Shown here in pieces: positions 16,533 through 23,518 of a stretch of DNA of 25,261 nucleotides. The notes beneath the pieces were generated by a model. The model did not search any database. It worked only from the letters and a program-made list of their open reading frames with translations, and had not been told where the DNA came from. This stretch comes from Erysipelotrichaceae bacterium UBA6182 (GTDB lineage Bacteria > Bacillota_I > Bacilli_A > Erysipelotrichales > Erysipelotrichaceae). The number at the start of each line of letters is the position of its first letter. Within the stretch, counting starts at the first letter, position 1. Made by a program: the position numbers and the translations under genes. The stretch lies in assembly GCA_002422065.1 (NCBI GenBank), contig DITO01000269.1, forward strand, positions 1 to 25,261, given 5' to 3'.

Positions 16533-16631
16533 AGACGAAACCCAAATATTTAGATTTATTGTTTTCACTCAAAAACTAATTTCTTGTTTTGAAATCACTT
16601 TAATCATTTCCGAATACTATTTTGCCTCTCA

Positions 16632-17408
16632 TTACTTTTTCTTTTCACCAAACTCTTTTCTTGCACTTTCCATAGCTGTTATGAAGTATCCATATTTATT
16701 CTTTACTGGTTCATCTTTTAAATCCTGGTTCTTAATTCTTTCCTTGTTCCTAAAGATAAAGTACTGAACATACAGTTTATAGTCATCAAACTCGTAACCA
16801 TTCTTACCAATAAACTTATTAAAGAAATTATCATATCTAAAGAACTCCATTTCTTCTTCTTTGGTTAAGTATCTAGCATTGATAAGATATCTTGTTAGAA
16901 CGTGATTCTTAGAAAATGTAATTTCATCCTCTAGCTTGCTACTTTTATCTAATATCTCTAATATATCTTCTTTATCTAATAAATCCTTTTCTATAACCTT
17001 TAATTCTAAATCTTTATTATATGTGTCGCATTTTGCGATAGGGAGCAGTGTCATTATGCGACTGGGGGTATCGCATTTTGCGACAGGGGATGTCGTTTTG
17101 ATACCAGTATATTCGTTAGGTATAGTCTCATATTCCACAGCCTTTTGTCCGCTGTTTGGAAAGAATGTTTCAATCTTTTTAATCAATTCTTTTTGCACAA
17201 GTATTCCCAGTATTCTAAACACTTGTGATCTACTTATGGACAATCTTTCTGCGATGAATCCAACGGTACCATGAAACTTACCTTGTCCTGATTGTGAATA
17301 CCCATAAATTAAGGCGTATACGAAGATTTCATTCCCCTTTAATCCTAGTTTCCACATCCAATAAACCGTATTAATAAAGTGTCCATCAACGATTGTCCTT
17401 TTACTCAT
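16632..17408 (-). CDS. Winged-helix replication-initiator-type protein
   Basis: A 258-residue protein whose N-terminal third is a winged helix-turn-helix typical of phage and mobile-element replication proteins: MWKLGLKGNEIFVYALIYGY, then FIAERLSISRSQVFRILGIL. The middle is low in order and repeats PVAKCDT and PIAKCDT; the C-terminal part (YLTKEEEMEFFRYDNFFNKF...NKYGYFITAM) is helical, as in DnaD-like or initiator C-terminal domains. The ATG at 17408 shares eight bases with the end of the methyltransferase gene at 17401. The early-operon position fits a replication role. DNA encoding the KCDT repeats holds a candidate iteron array (17024-17103). A transcriptional regulator is the alternative. 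Confidence 0.65.
   Translation of the reverse strand: MSKRTIVDGHFINTVYWMWKLGLKGNEIFVYALIYGYSQSGQGKFHGTVGFIAERLSISRSQVFRILGILVQKELIKKIETFFPNSGQKAVEYETIPNEYTGIKTTSPVAKCDTPSRIMTLLPIAKCDTYNKDLELKVIEKDLLDKEDILEILDKSSKLEDEITFSKNHVLTRYLINARYLTKEEEMEFFRYDNFFNKFIGKNGYEFDDYKLYVQYFIFRNKERIKNQDLKDEPVKNKYGYFITAMESARKEFGEKKK
17024..17103. repeat. Candidate iterons inside the replication-type gene
   Basis: TCGCATTTTGCGA occurs perfectly at 17026-17038 and 17071-17083; each is itself palindromic (TCGCA/TGCGA). Degenerate relatives start at 17049 (TGTCATTATGCGAC) and 17091 (TGTCGTTTTGATAC). Starts at 17024, 17049, 17069 and 17091 are about 20-25 bp apart, close to two helical turns, as expected for protein-binding iterons. 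Confidence 0.45.
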
Positions 17409-18495
17409 AATTAGAGTCCTTAAACATTGATTTAAACATTTCTTTAAGTACAGTAACAACTACAGAATTTCCAGCTAGCCTATATAAAGCAGTTTCACTT
17501 ACTTTGCCATCAACTCTCATGAAATCGTAGTCACTCCATCCCATCAATCTCCAGCTTTCTTTAGGAGTGATTTTACGGATTGATATGAGTTCATCTTTGT
17601 TAACAACTACTCCTAAATCACTGACAGATGTCTTTAGTGTGGGAATCGATTCTTTTTGCACTACACCACGTTTTTGATGTGGTCTGTTGATGTAGATGCC
17701 ATCACCCACTTGGGCAGTTGTACTGCCCTTTTTTGTCGCTTCTGGAACGATAACAAAGTTATCCGTTGGAGTCGAACCAGTTCTAGTTGTTATTGTCCAA
17801 GCATAATTGCTATCTTTGTCGTGAGGTCTGAACCTGGTTGCTCTAACAAATCCATTTCTATTTTTAGTATCTGTATAGTATCTAAACATTTTCGGAGAGA
17901 CAAAGTATTTCTCATCCACTTGATCATCTAAATATTCACTCAACTTTTTCGTTAATGGTAACTTCTTTGGAAACACATACTTCTCATTCCCCATAATTGA
18001 AACGAGAAAAAGTCGCTTCCGATTTTGAGCGACACCGTAGTCTTTTGCATTCAACACATCGTAATAATTCTTATATCCCATTTCTTCTAGGATACTTAGC
18101 CATATCTTGAAATGCTCTAAATAACGTTTACCAACCAGGGTTGGAACATTTTCCATGATCAAGTACTTGGGTTTGTATTCAGTTGCATGAAGAAGTCTCT
18201 CAATTTCCCACAATAAACTTGATTGTGTCTTAGATTCACGATCCATTCCTTTCATTTGCCCTGCAATAGATATGTCAGTACAAGGAAACGAATAGCACCA
18301 CATCTCTGCATCAGGAGTTCTTCTAACTCTTTTAATATCACCAAGCACATTCGTTTTGCCATGCAGTATTTGATACGCTTTAATGGCGTTCTCATCTATC
18401 TCTGAAATCCCAACAACTTCATGTGGGATATCCAACTCTTTTAAGGCTTGGTGATATGCACCAATTCCAGCAAAAAACTCTATGATTCTTAACAT
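17401..18495 (-). CDS. dcm: DNA cytosine-5 methyltransferase (phage type)
   Basis: Transfers a methyl group from SAM to cytosine C5. The 364-residue product has FFAGIGAYHQAL (motif I, residues ~7-18), SFPCTDIS with catalytic C72, MENVP (~114-118), QNRKRLF (~157-163) and GNSVV near the C-terminus, so it looks intact. Motif IV reads PCT where most family members have PCQ. A ~90-residue target-recognition region lies between motifs VIII and IX. The ATG at 18495 has AGGAG about 9 nt upstream. No nuclease gene is adjacent, so it is probably an orphan enzyme that protects the element from host restriction. Its leader contains the hairpin-forming repeat B. It overlaps the replication-type gene by 8 nt. 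Confidence 0.93.
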   Translation of the reverse strand: MLRIIEFFAGIGAYHQALKELDIPHEVVGISEIDENAIKAYQILHGKTNVLGDIKRVRRTPDAEMWCYSFPCTDISIAGQMKGMDRESKTQSSLLWEIERLLHATEYKPKYLIMENVPTLVGKRYLEHFKIWLSILEEMGYKNYYDVLNAKDYGVAQNRKRLFLVSIMGNEKYVFPKKLPLTKKLSEYLDDQVDEKYFVSPKMFRYYTDTKNRNGFVRATRFRPHDKDSNYAWTITTRTGSTPTDNFVIVPEATKKGSTTAQVGDGIYINRPHQKRGVVQKESIPTLKTSVSDLGVVVNKDELISIRKITPKESWRLMGWSDYDFMRVDGKVSETALYRLAGNSVVVTVLKEMFKSMFKDSNYE

Positions 18496-18516
18496 GATTT
18501 CTTCTCCTAAAATAAT

Positions 18517-18616
18517 GTGAACGCCAATCAAAAACATACATAGTCGTTTTGTCCTACAAAGGGTATATACATGGTAGCCCTTGTCCTACGAAAGGTATGT
18601 TTACGTTGCCGTTCAC
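18517..18616. repeat. Intergenic repeat B with terminal inverted repeats
   Basis: The part 18547-18616 is 59/70 identical to 9478-9547. TTGTCCTAC recurs at about 18549 and 18581. Unlike copy A, this copy is bounded by imperfect inverted ends: GTGAACGCCAAT at 18517 against GTTGCCGTTCAC at 18605-18616, continued by AAACATAC/GTATGTTT. An inner ACAAAGGG/CCCTTGT pairing adds to an extended stem. On the minus strand this is the leader of the cytosine methyltransferase gene. Confidence 0.7.
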
Positions 18617-18631
18617 TACTGTTATGTGTCG

Positions 18632-18826
18632 TTATTTTTTGATACTGTTTTTTTCGTTTTCCAAAGAATTATCGGCATAAAATTTGTCGAGGTTTTCTTT
18701 GGTGATTCGGTAGTTGTTTCCGAATTTAAATGCTTTAATTTTACGTTCTTTGACATATCTTAAAACAGTCTTTCTTGATACTTTTAAGTACTCTGCTACT
18801 TCAGTTAATGTAAATGTTTCATTCAT
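18632..18826 (-). CDS. Excisionase-type HTH DNA-binding protein
   Basis: A 64-residue single-domain protein of the MerR-like HTH_17/excisionase family: FTLTEVAEYLKVSRKTVLRY followed by KERKIKAFKFGNNYRITKEN, the usual helix-turn-helix plus wing ending in a short charged tail. Such proteins bend DNA for site-specific recombination or act as small regulators. The ATG at 18826 overlaps the antirepressor stop (ATGA). Being two genes downstream of the tyrosine recombinase makes a recombination directionality role plausible, though with serine recombinases also present the partner is uncertain. Confidence 0.85.
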   Translation of the reverse strand: MNETFTLTEVAEYLKVSRKTVLRYVKERKIKAFKFGNNYRITKENLDKFYADNSLENEKNSIKK

Positions 18827-19575
18827 AGTTTCTTACCACCTAATCTGTTATCGATAATCTCTTCAATGAGTTTAATTCCACTTTGTAATACCAGGACACT
18901 GGTTTGGCTCATATACTTATCTAGTTTGGATGAAGACAAAGTGATCACTCTAAAGTAGTTCTTATCGATGAATGTTTTCTTGGGTTGATTGTGTTCATCA
19001 AAGATACCAGCTTGTCTAAGGTGTTCTGCAATGATGGATGATGGAATCGGTTTGGAGTATTTGAGTGCAATGCTGATGTTAACAAAATTAACCGGTGCAA
19101 TCTTGGTTCCGTAGATGTTTTTAACAATCTTAATATAGGGTTCTAGTTTTCGTTCTTTCGTTTCAAAGGATAATACTTTAGTCATGAGTTCATTACGTTC
19201 TTCAATGAATTTTTGAGCGATTTCAGGATGATGAAAGTCATTGGTGGTTAATCCATCAAAGTTCTTCTCTTTTTCATATTTGTGTTTACTCACTTCATTA
19301 AAGAAATCTAAAGCTCTCATGGATTTGGATATTTGGAATAATCTTTCAAATGATTTGTAGTCGATGAAGTCAGCTTGTTTTCTATTTGTTGAAACATTGC
19401 TGACATCAAATCTTGTTATGGAAACAGTATCTTCTTTTACATCTTCACTATTCTTATCTAGCCCAAATCCTTTTAGTGCATCCTGAAGGTGAATAAAGAA
19501 TTCATTTTCATGGTATGCAACGAAGACATTTGGAAAGTCTTTGAGATAGAGAATATAGGCTTCCTTGCTATTCAT
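18823..19575 (-). CDS. Phage antirepressor-like protein (BRO-N/KilAC type)
   Basis: A 250-residue protein. The N-terminal half has the look of a BRO-N/RhuM domain (VFVAYHENEFFIHLQDALKG, then ADFIDYKSFERLFQIS and ALDFFNEVSKH). After a helical linker, the C-terminal part (EHLRQAGIFDEHNQPKKTF, then IDKNYFRVIT) resembles a KilAC/Ant domain. Proteins of this design antagonise phage repressors. The ATG at 19575 has GGAG 8 nt upstream and overlaps the recombinase stop by 8 nt. Similarity is by eye and moderate; a plain DNA-binding regulator is possible. Confidence 0.55.
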   Translation of the reverse strand: MNSKEAYILYLKDFPNVFVAYHENEFFIHLQDALKGFGLDKNSEDVKEDTVSITRFDVSNVSTNRKQADFIDYKSFERLFQISKSMRALDFFNEVSKHKYEKEKNFDGLTTNDFHHPEIAQKFIEERNELMTKVLSFETKERKLEPYIKIVKNIYGTKIAPVNFVNISIALKYSKPIPSSIIAEHLRQAGIFDEHNQPKKTFIDKNYFRVITLSSSKLDKYMSQTSVLVLQSGIKLIEEIIDNRLGGKKL

Positions 19576-20500
19576 TCGGCTTCTCCTTGTTGTTAAATAG
19601 TGCGTTGCTCACTATTTTGTTTGTGTTGGATTTCATTCCCTCAACCATATGACTGTAGATCTGTGTAGTTGAGATATTTTTGTGTCTGAGTGCTTCTTGT
19701 GTTTGAAGAAGTGAAGCACCTTGGATTAATGCTGTTGTCGCAAAAGTGTGTCTTAGGCTATGTACTGAATATGCTCTTGAGTCATATCCAATGGATACCA
19801 ATAGTTCCTTCACACAATTTCGAATCGATTTCGTAGTTAAACGACCTTGCTTACTAGCTCGAGCTTGAGCAAGAAACAATGGTGTCTTACCATTATCTTT
19901 GATTACATAGTCTTGATTGATTGAATTAATATAATCAGTAATTGCATCAAAAGCATTGGTTGATAACTTGACATAATCTGCTTTTGAATCTCTTCCTTTT
20001 CCCTGGATGTGAAGAACATACTCACCATCGATCATATCGATATCTTCAACATCTGCACGGCTAACTTCAATACTTCTTAAACCAGTCGTTAAGAAAAGAA
20101 CCACCAACGCATAATCTCGTTTACCGATTTCATTGGTTGCGTTTCGTTTCGTTTTTTTAATGAGTTTTCTTGAATCCTTTATTGATAGTGGCATTCGTTT
20201 GAATGTCGTTTCTACTTTACATCCTCTAACTTGGTAGGATATATCCTCATAAATACCCATAAACTTTAAATATCTATAGAATCCTCTGATAACAACAATG
20301 TATTTTTGTACACTAGCACTTTCGTTTACATTGAGCATTTCTTCTTTGAATGATATAAGATCGTTTCTAGTTGGTTCAAGAATGCCTTTATCTTCAAGGT
20401 AAGTCGCCCAGTTCCACAAAATGTTTCTATAACTATCCTTAGATATCTTCTTCAAATCGGTATAGGCAATGTAATTATCGATTTCTAACTTAGTATTCAT
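19568..20500 (-). CDS. Tyrosine recombinase (XerC/D-like integrase)
   Basis: A 310-residue site-specific recombinase. An N-terminal SAM-like core-binding domain (residues ~5-95) precedes the catalytic domain with TTGLRSIEV (R142), GKGRDSKADY (Lys region ~168-173), HSLRHTFA (H247, R250), LRHKNISTTQ (H273) and nucleophile Y282. All catalytic residues are present, so it should be active. The ATG at 20500 lies in the last codons of the Cro-like gene. Its place in the early operon, rather than beside the end of the element, suggests it resolves dimers, inverts a segment or is left over from another element, while the serine recombinases may do the integration. Class assignment is certain. Confidence 0.95.
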   Translation of the reverse strand: MNTKLEIDNYIAYTDLKKISKDSYRNILWNWATYLEDKGILEPTRNDLISFKEEMLNVNESASVQKYIVVIRGFYRYLKFMGIYEDISYQVRGCKVETTFKRMPLSIKDSRKLIKKTKRNATNEIGKRDYALVVLFLTTGLRSIEVSRADVEDIDMIDGEYVLHIQGKGRDSKADYVKLSTNAFDAITDYINSINQDYVIKDNGKTPLFLAQARASKQGRLTTKSIRNCVKELLVSIGYDSRAYSVHSLRHTFATTALIQGASLLQTQEALRHKNISTTQIYSHMVEGMKSNTNKIVSNALFNNKEKPNE

Positions 20501-20822
20501 CTTCTTGTTCCTCTGTTAATAAATACCAAGGTTCTTTGGATAATCCTTTTTTAATTCGCTTTCTTTGGTATGCAGCCTCTCTTCGAACCAATTCTTCAAC
20601 GCCTACCTTAAGCTCTCGTGCTAATCTCAAATAGAGAATTGCACTCATCCTATGCCCCCTGGTACCTGATTCCAATTGGTAGTAATTTTTTCTGTCTATA
20701 AATATTCTTTTTGCTAAAATGTCGGTGGTTAATCCAGCTTTTAACTTGAGATTAATCAAATAACTTCTAGACAATGTTTTTCTTTTTTCTGGTTGATCCT
20801 TGTTATGCGTATCAACTTTCAT
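20490..20822 (-). CDS. XRE-family HTH regulator, Cro-like
   Basis: A 110-residue protein with an XRE helix-turn-helix (LINLKLKAGLTTDILAKRIF, then IDRKNYYQLESGTRGHRMSA) and a basic tail followed by an acidic C-terminus (TEEQEDEY). The ATG at 20822 has AGGAGGTG 5 nt upstream, so the longer reading is discarded. As the first gene of the leftward early operon, divergent from the repressor at 21010, it has the place of a Cro-type protein. Its operators presumably lie in the 187-bp gap between them. HTH call is good; Cro role is inferred. Confidence 0.82.
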   Translation of the reverse strand: MKVDTHNKDQPEKRKTLSRSYLINLKLKAGLTTDILAKRIFIDRKNYYQLESGTRGHRMSAILYLRLARELKVGVEELVRREAAYQRKRIKKGLSKEPWYLLTEEQEDEY

Positions 20823-21009
20823 TGGACACCTCCTATTGGTGTGTCTATTGTAAGTGGTCAACAGCATTCATTTATTTATGTTTTCTTGTCAATTGGTTAT
20901 GTAATATCTAGATTAACATTTTTTAATGAATATATGTGTTTTTTAATTATTACATGTTATACTTTAAATAAAGTGTTAATTCTAATGAAACATATTGGAG
21001 GTGAGAATT
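20823..21009. promoter_or_regulatory. Divergent control region between Cro-like and repressor genes
   Basis: An AT-rich 187-bp gap between oppositely oriented regulators. For the repressor (+), an extended -10 TGTTATACT (20955-20963) lies about 45 nt before its ATG; the -35 position (20935-20940, TGTGTT) is weak. For the leftward operon, a TTGACA box occurs on the minus strand at 20887-20892, but I see no convincing -10 at the right distance. TTTTTTAAT repeats at 20919 and 20939. Operators are expected here. Confidence 0.55.
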
Positions 21010-21624
21010 ATGACTGTATATGATGGATATACAAAGGGTTTACTGGATAGCATAGGTTATCGGTTGAAGTTTTTAAGAGATAAGCATAAGGTGAAAATTG
21101 ATAGGTTATCTGAGGTTCTTGGTGTGACTCGAATTCAGTACCATAAGTATGAAAAAGGCGAGAGTCAAATCAGTGTTGTAGGTCTCAAACGGCTTGCAGA
21201 TTTTTATAATGTAAGTCTTGAGTTTCTTACGAATAATCATCTTGCTCAACTCACGAATGCTGTTTTCTTCAATGAGTATCAATTAGATCCTTCATTCAAA
21301 GATGTCGTACGTGAAACAAAAGTTCACATTTCTGATGAATACTCATCCATCTACTTTGTTAAAGATGGTAACCATACTTATGTCTTTGAGGCAATTCAAG
21401 ATTCTCCTGGTACCTCTGGAGTTTACTTCTATGAATATGATTCAAAGCGATACATGTCAAAAGTCATCCTTCCAACTCAAGTGCAAAACAAGCCATTTGA
21501 AGCACTACTATTCTTCAGTGATAGCTCGCACATCATCATACGTAATCGAAGGGACGTATTCTTTATGGGTAGATTGATAGGCGAATATAAAGATGTTCAA
21601 CCAGGGAAATTCATCAAAAGATAA
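21010..21624 (+). CDS. XRE-family repressor-like regulator
   Basis: A 204-residue regulator: N-terminal XRE helix-turn-helix (GYRLKFLRDKHKVKIDRLSE, VLGVTRIQYHKYEKGESQIS), and a beta-rich C-terminal ~130 residues that probably mediate dimerisation or sensing. I see no clear S24 autocleavage Ser/Lys pair, so induction may differ from LexA/CI-type proteins, perhaps through the antirepressor at 18823. The ATG at 21010 has GGAGGTG with 6-nt spacing. It is divergent from the early operon and upstream of the recombinases, the classical position of an immunity repressor. A copy of the bipartite promoter-like module starts 3 nt after its stop codon. Confidence 0.82.
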   Translation: MTVYDGYTKGLLDSIGYRLKFLRDKHKVKIDRLSEVLGVTRIQYHKYEKGESQISVVGLKRLADFYNVSLEFLTNNHLAQLTNAVFFNEYQLDPSFKDVVRETKVHISDEYSSIYFVKDGNHTYVFEAIQDSPGTSGVYFYEYDSKRYMSKVILPTQVQNKPFEALLFFSDSSHIIIRNRRDVFFMGRLIGEYKDVQPGKFIKR

Positions 21625-21626
21625 CG

Positions 21627-21674
21627 AGTCTTCAGTTTGACCACCAAATATGCGAAACTTCTTTGATACAATAG
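21627..21674 (+). promoter_or_regulatory. Bipartite promoter-like module, copy 2
   Basis: Same two conserved blocks as 5282-5329 but on the plus strand: the 25-bp block at 21627-21651 (24/25 identical), 13 unlike bases, then GATACAATAG at 21665-21674. The likely TACAAT -10 box would start transcription at about 21680, reading through the predicted 43-aa gene into the serine recombinases. Confidence 0.6.
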
Positions 21675-21732
21675 CGTTGGTTCAGGAATTCCTATAGATC
21701 GTTTCTACAACTCAAAGCTGAGGTATGTAGAG

Positions 21733-21864
21733 ATGATGACACTAACAGAAAATCGCATTTTATTATCAACAATAACCCTTCTATTTTTGAAGGGTTTTTT
21801 AAGTTTAGAAGAATATCTTAAAGTTTTCACAAAGATTACCAATAATCGATTTTTTAAGGTATAA
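21733..21864 (+). CDS. Predicted 43-aa SHOCT-like small protein
   Basis: A short open frame between repressor and recombinase. ATG at 21733 is preceded by GAGGT at 8-nt spacing. The product starts MMTLTENRILLSTITLLFLK and continues GFLSLEEYLKVFTKI; the 'gly-aromatic-x-S-x-x-E-Y-x-K' pattern is that of small SHOCT-like proteins often encoded next to tandem serine recombinases in Gram-positive elements (from memory, unverified). It ends 31 nt before the recombinase start. A terminator-like hairpin lies within its coding region, which is unusual and could allow attenuation. Moderate confidence. Confidence 0.5.
   Translation: MMTLTENRILLSTITLLFLKGFLSLEEYLKVFTKITNNRFFKV
21774..21800 (+). terminator. 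Rho-independent terminator-like hairpin inside the small ORF
   Basis: AACCCTTC (21774-21781) pairs with GAAGGGTT (21789-21796) around a 7-nt loop and continues into a T-run to 21800. It would end the repressor transcript, or attenuate transcripts from 21627-21674 before the recombinase genes. Confidence 0.7.
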
Positions 21865-21895
21865 AACAAACAAGCACGAAGGGAGCAATTAAAGT

Positions 21896-23518
21896 ATGAA
21901 GACAATTGAAGTGATTCAACCAATCAACCGTTTTATCAACGAAGCAACAAATGAGGTCATTCGCAAAAAGCGTGTTGCTGCATATGCACGTGTGTCAACC
22001 GATGAAGATGATCAGATGAATTCATTCAAATTTCAGATTGATGAATACACCAGTCGAATTCAAACTAACAAGGACTGGGAATTCATAGGTATGTTTTCAG
22101 ACCAAGGCTTGTCTGGTACACAAACAAAAAAACGTCCTGAGTTCATGAAGATGATTGAACTAGCCAGACGTCAAGAGATTGATTTGATTTTAGTTAAGTC
22201 GATATCGCGGTTTGCACGAAATACAGTTGACATTCTATCGCTTGTAAGAGAACTTAGAGACTTGGGGTGCATTATCTATTTCGAAAAGGAAAACATCTAT
22301 TCAAGTGATCCACAAATCGATTTCACACTAGCGATACTTTCATCGATAGCACAGGAGGAATCTAGGTCGATTTCGACAAATGTTAAATGGAGTGTAGAAA
22401 AGAGATTTAAAGCTGGAAAGGCACACATACCAAAGATTTATGGATTTGACAAGAACGAACAAGGTGAACTGGTTATCAACGATGAAGAAGCCAAGACCGT
22501 GAGACTCATCTACACTCTCTTTCTTCAAGGGTTTAATATCAATGATATTAGAAAGGTTTTAAATGAAAGAAAGATACCAACTCTCAACAACAAAGAGTGG
22601 CTCTACAATGGCGTTAAATGCATTTTAACTAATGAGAAGTATTGTGGTGATGCTATTCTGCAAAAGACCGTTACAACCGATTATTTGACTCACAAGCAGG
22701 TTAAGAATGATAATCTTGCAACTAAGTATTTTGTCAGAAACAATCATGAAGGCATTGTGAGTAAGGCTGCCTTCGAAATGGCGAAAACCATTATTGAAGA
22801 TACTTCAAAATCATCTCGTAATCTTGTGACCAAATATCCATTAACCAATTTAGTCTATTGTTCTAAATGTCATGGTAATCTTCGTAGACACTTAGTCAAC
22901 TACAGACGTCCATCTGAAAAGGTTGTTCTTGATTGTAAGCATAATCGAATGGATAAATCCATCAAGTGTAATGAGCCTTGGGTCGATTCGGACTTGATTA
23001 CGGAAACTGTGATGGAATCGATCAAGCAATTATTATCAACTGAAGAAGTTGTCAACTCACTTATGAACGAATTAACGAATATATCCTGTAGTGAAGAATT
23101 AAGCGAACTGTTGCTTAAAAAGAAACAAGAGTTGAGTAAGCTCAACCATCAGAAAAATACAGATATTAATATGCATCATGATTCGTTTATCAACCAGGAA
23201 AAGCAATTGAAGAAGGAAATTAATACATTGAAGAAACAAATCACTTCTTCCATCAAGACCGTATCACTTGCTGATATTATAAGAGATCACTCAGCAGATA
23301 TCATCGCACAGGATTCGTATTACCTTATCAAGAACATTTATTCGCTCATCATCATGGATGTTGATAAAGTCATTTGTGTCATTTCTAAAACATCCTCAGC
23401 AAATGAGTTGGTTCAACACCTGGATGATTTAATTAAGATGGAACCTACTATTCGTGGTTTTTACAAGGACTATGGTCGAGAGAAAACATTTGGTTACAAG
23501 GTGATTGTCCATGAATAA
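21896..23518 (+). CDS. Large serine recombinase, first of a tandem pair
   Basis: A 540-residue large serine recombinase. The catalytic domain has AYARVSTDEDDQ with nucleophile S34, GLSGTQTKKRPEF and VKSISRFARN (active-site arginines). The Recombinase domain follows (GFNINDIRKVLNERKIPTLN, KYCGDAILQK), then a zinc ribbon with C322-x2-C325, C347 and C358, and a coiled coil (~400-440) typical of large serine integrases. GGGAG lies 10 nt before the ATG; TATAAA at about 21861 could be a nearer -10. It overlaps the second recombinase gene by 8 nt. Such enzymes integrate and excise phages and conjugative elements. Intact by motif. Confidence 0.96.
   Translation: MKTIEVIQPINRFINEATNEVIRKKRVAAYARVSTDEDDQMNSFKFQIDEYTSRIQTNKDWEFIGMFSDQGLSGTQTKKRPEFMKMIELARRQEIDLILVKSISRFARNTVDILSLVRELRDLGCIIYFEKENIYSSDPQIDFTLAILSSIAQEESRSISTNVKWSVEKRFKAGKAHIPKIYGFDKNEQGELVINDEEAKTVRLIYTLFLQGFNINDIRKVLNERKIPTLNNKEWLYNGVKCILTNEKYCGDAILQKTVTTDYLTHKQVKNDNLATKYFVRNNHEGIVSKAAFEMAKTIIEDTSKSSRNLVTKYPLTNLVYCSKCHGNLRRHLVNYRRPSEKVVLDCKHNRMDKSIKCNEPWVDSDLITETVMESIKQLLSTEEVVNSLMNELTNISCSEELSELLLKKKQELSKLNHQKNTDINMHHDSFINQEKQLKKEINTLKKQITSSIKTVSLADIIRDHSADIIAQDSYYLIKNIYSLIIMDVDKVICVISKTSSANELVQHLDDLIKMEPTIRGFYKDYGREKTFGYKVIVHE

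Noticed and set aside
17026..17083. Short CRISPR-like array
   Set aside because: Repeats are only 13 bp, palindromic, spaced about two helical turns and lie in a coding gene; no cas genes are present.
9478..18616. The 70-bp repeats as coding sequence (IPFVGQ-like peptides from GTG starts on the minus strand)
   Set aside because: Both copies can be read as V-N-G-N-x-N-I-P-F-x-G-Q, but the two internal units are about 32 bp apart, so they fall in different frames, stops follow quickly and no ribosome site exists.
5305..21651. The 25-bp inverted repeat as attL/attR or an inversion site
   Set aside because: Attachment sites of an integrated element should be in direct orientation, and the shared GATACAATAG at equal spacing beyond the block fits a promoter module better. 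An inversion role is not excluded but has no added support.
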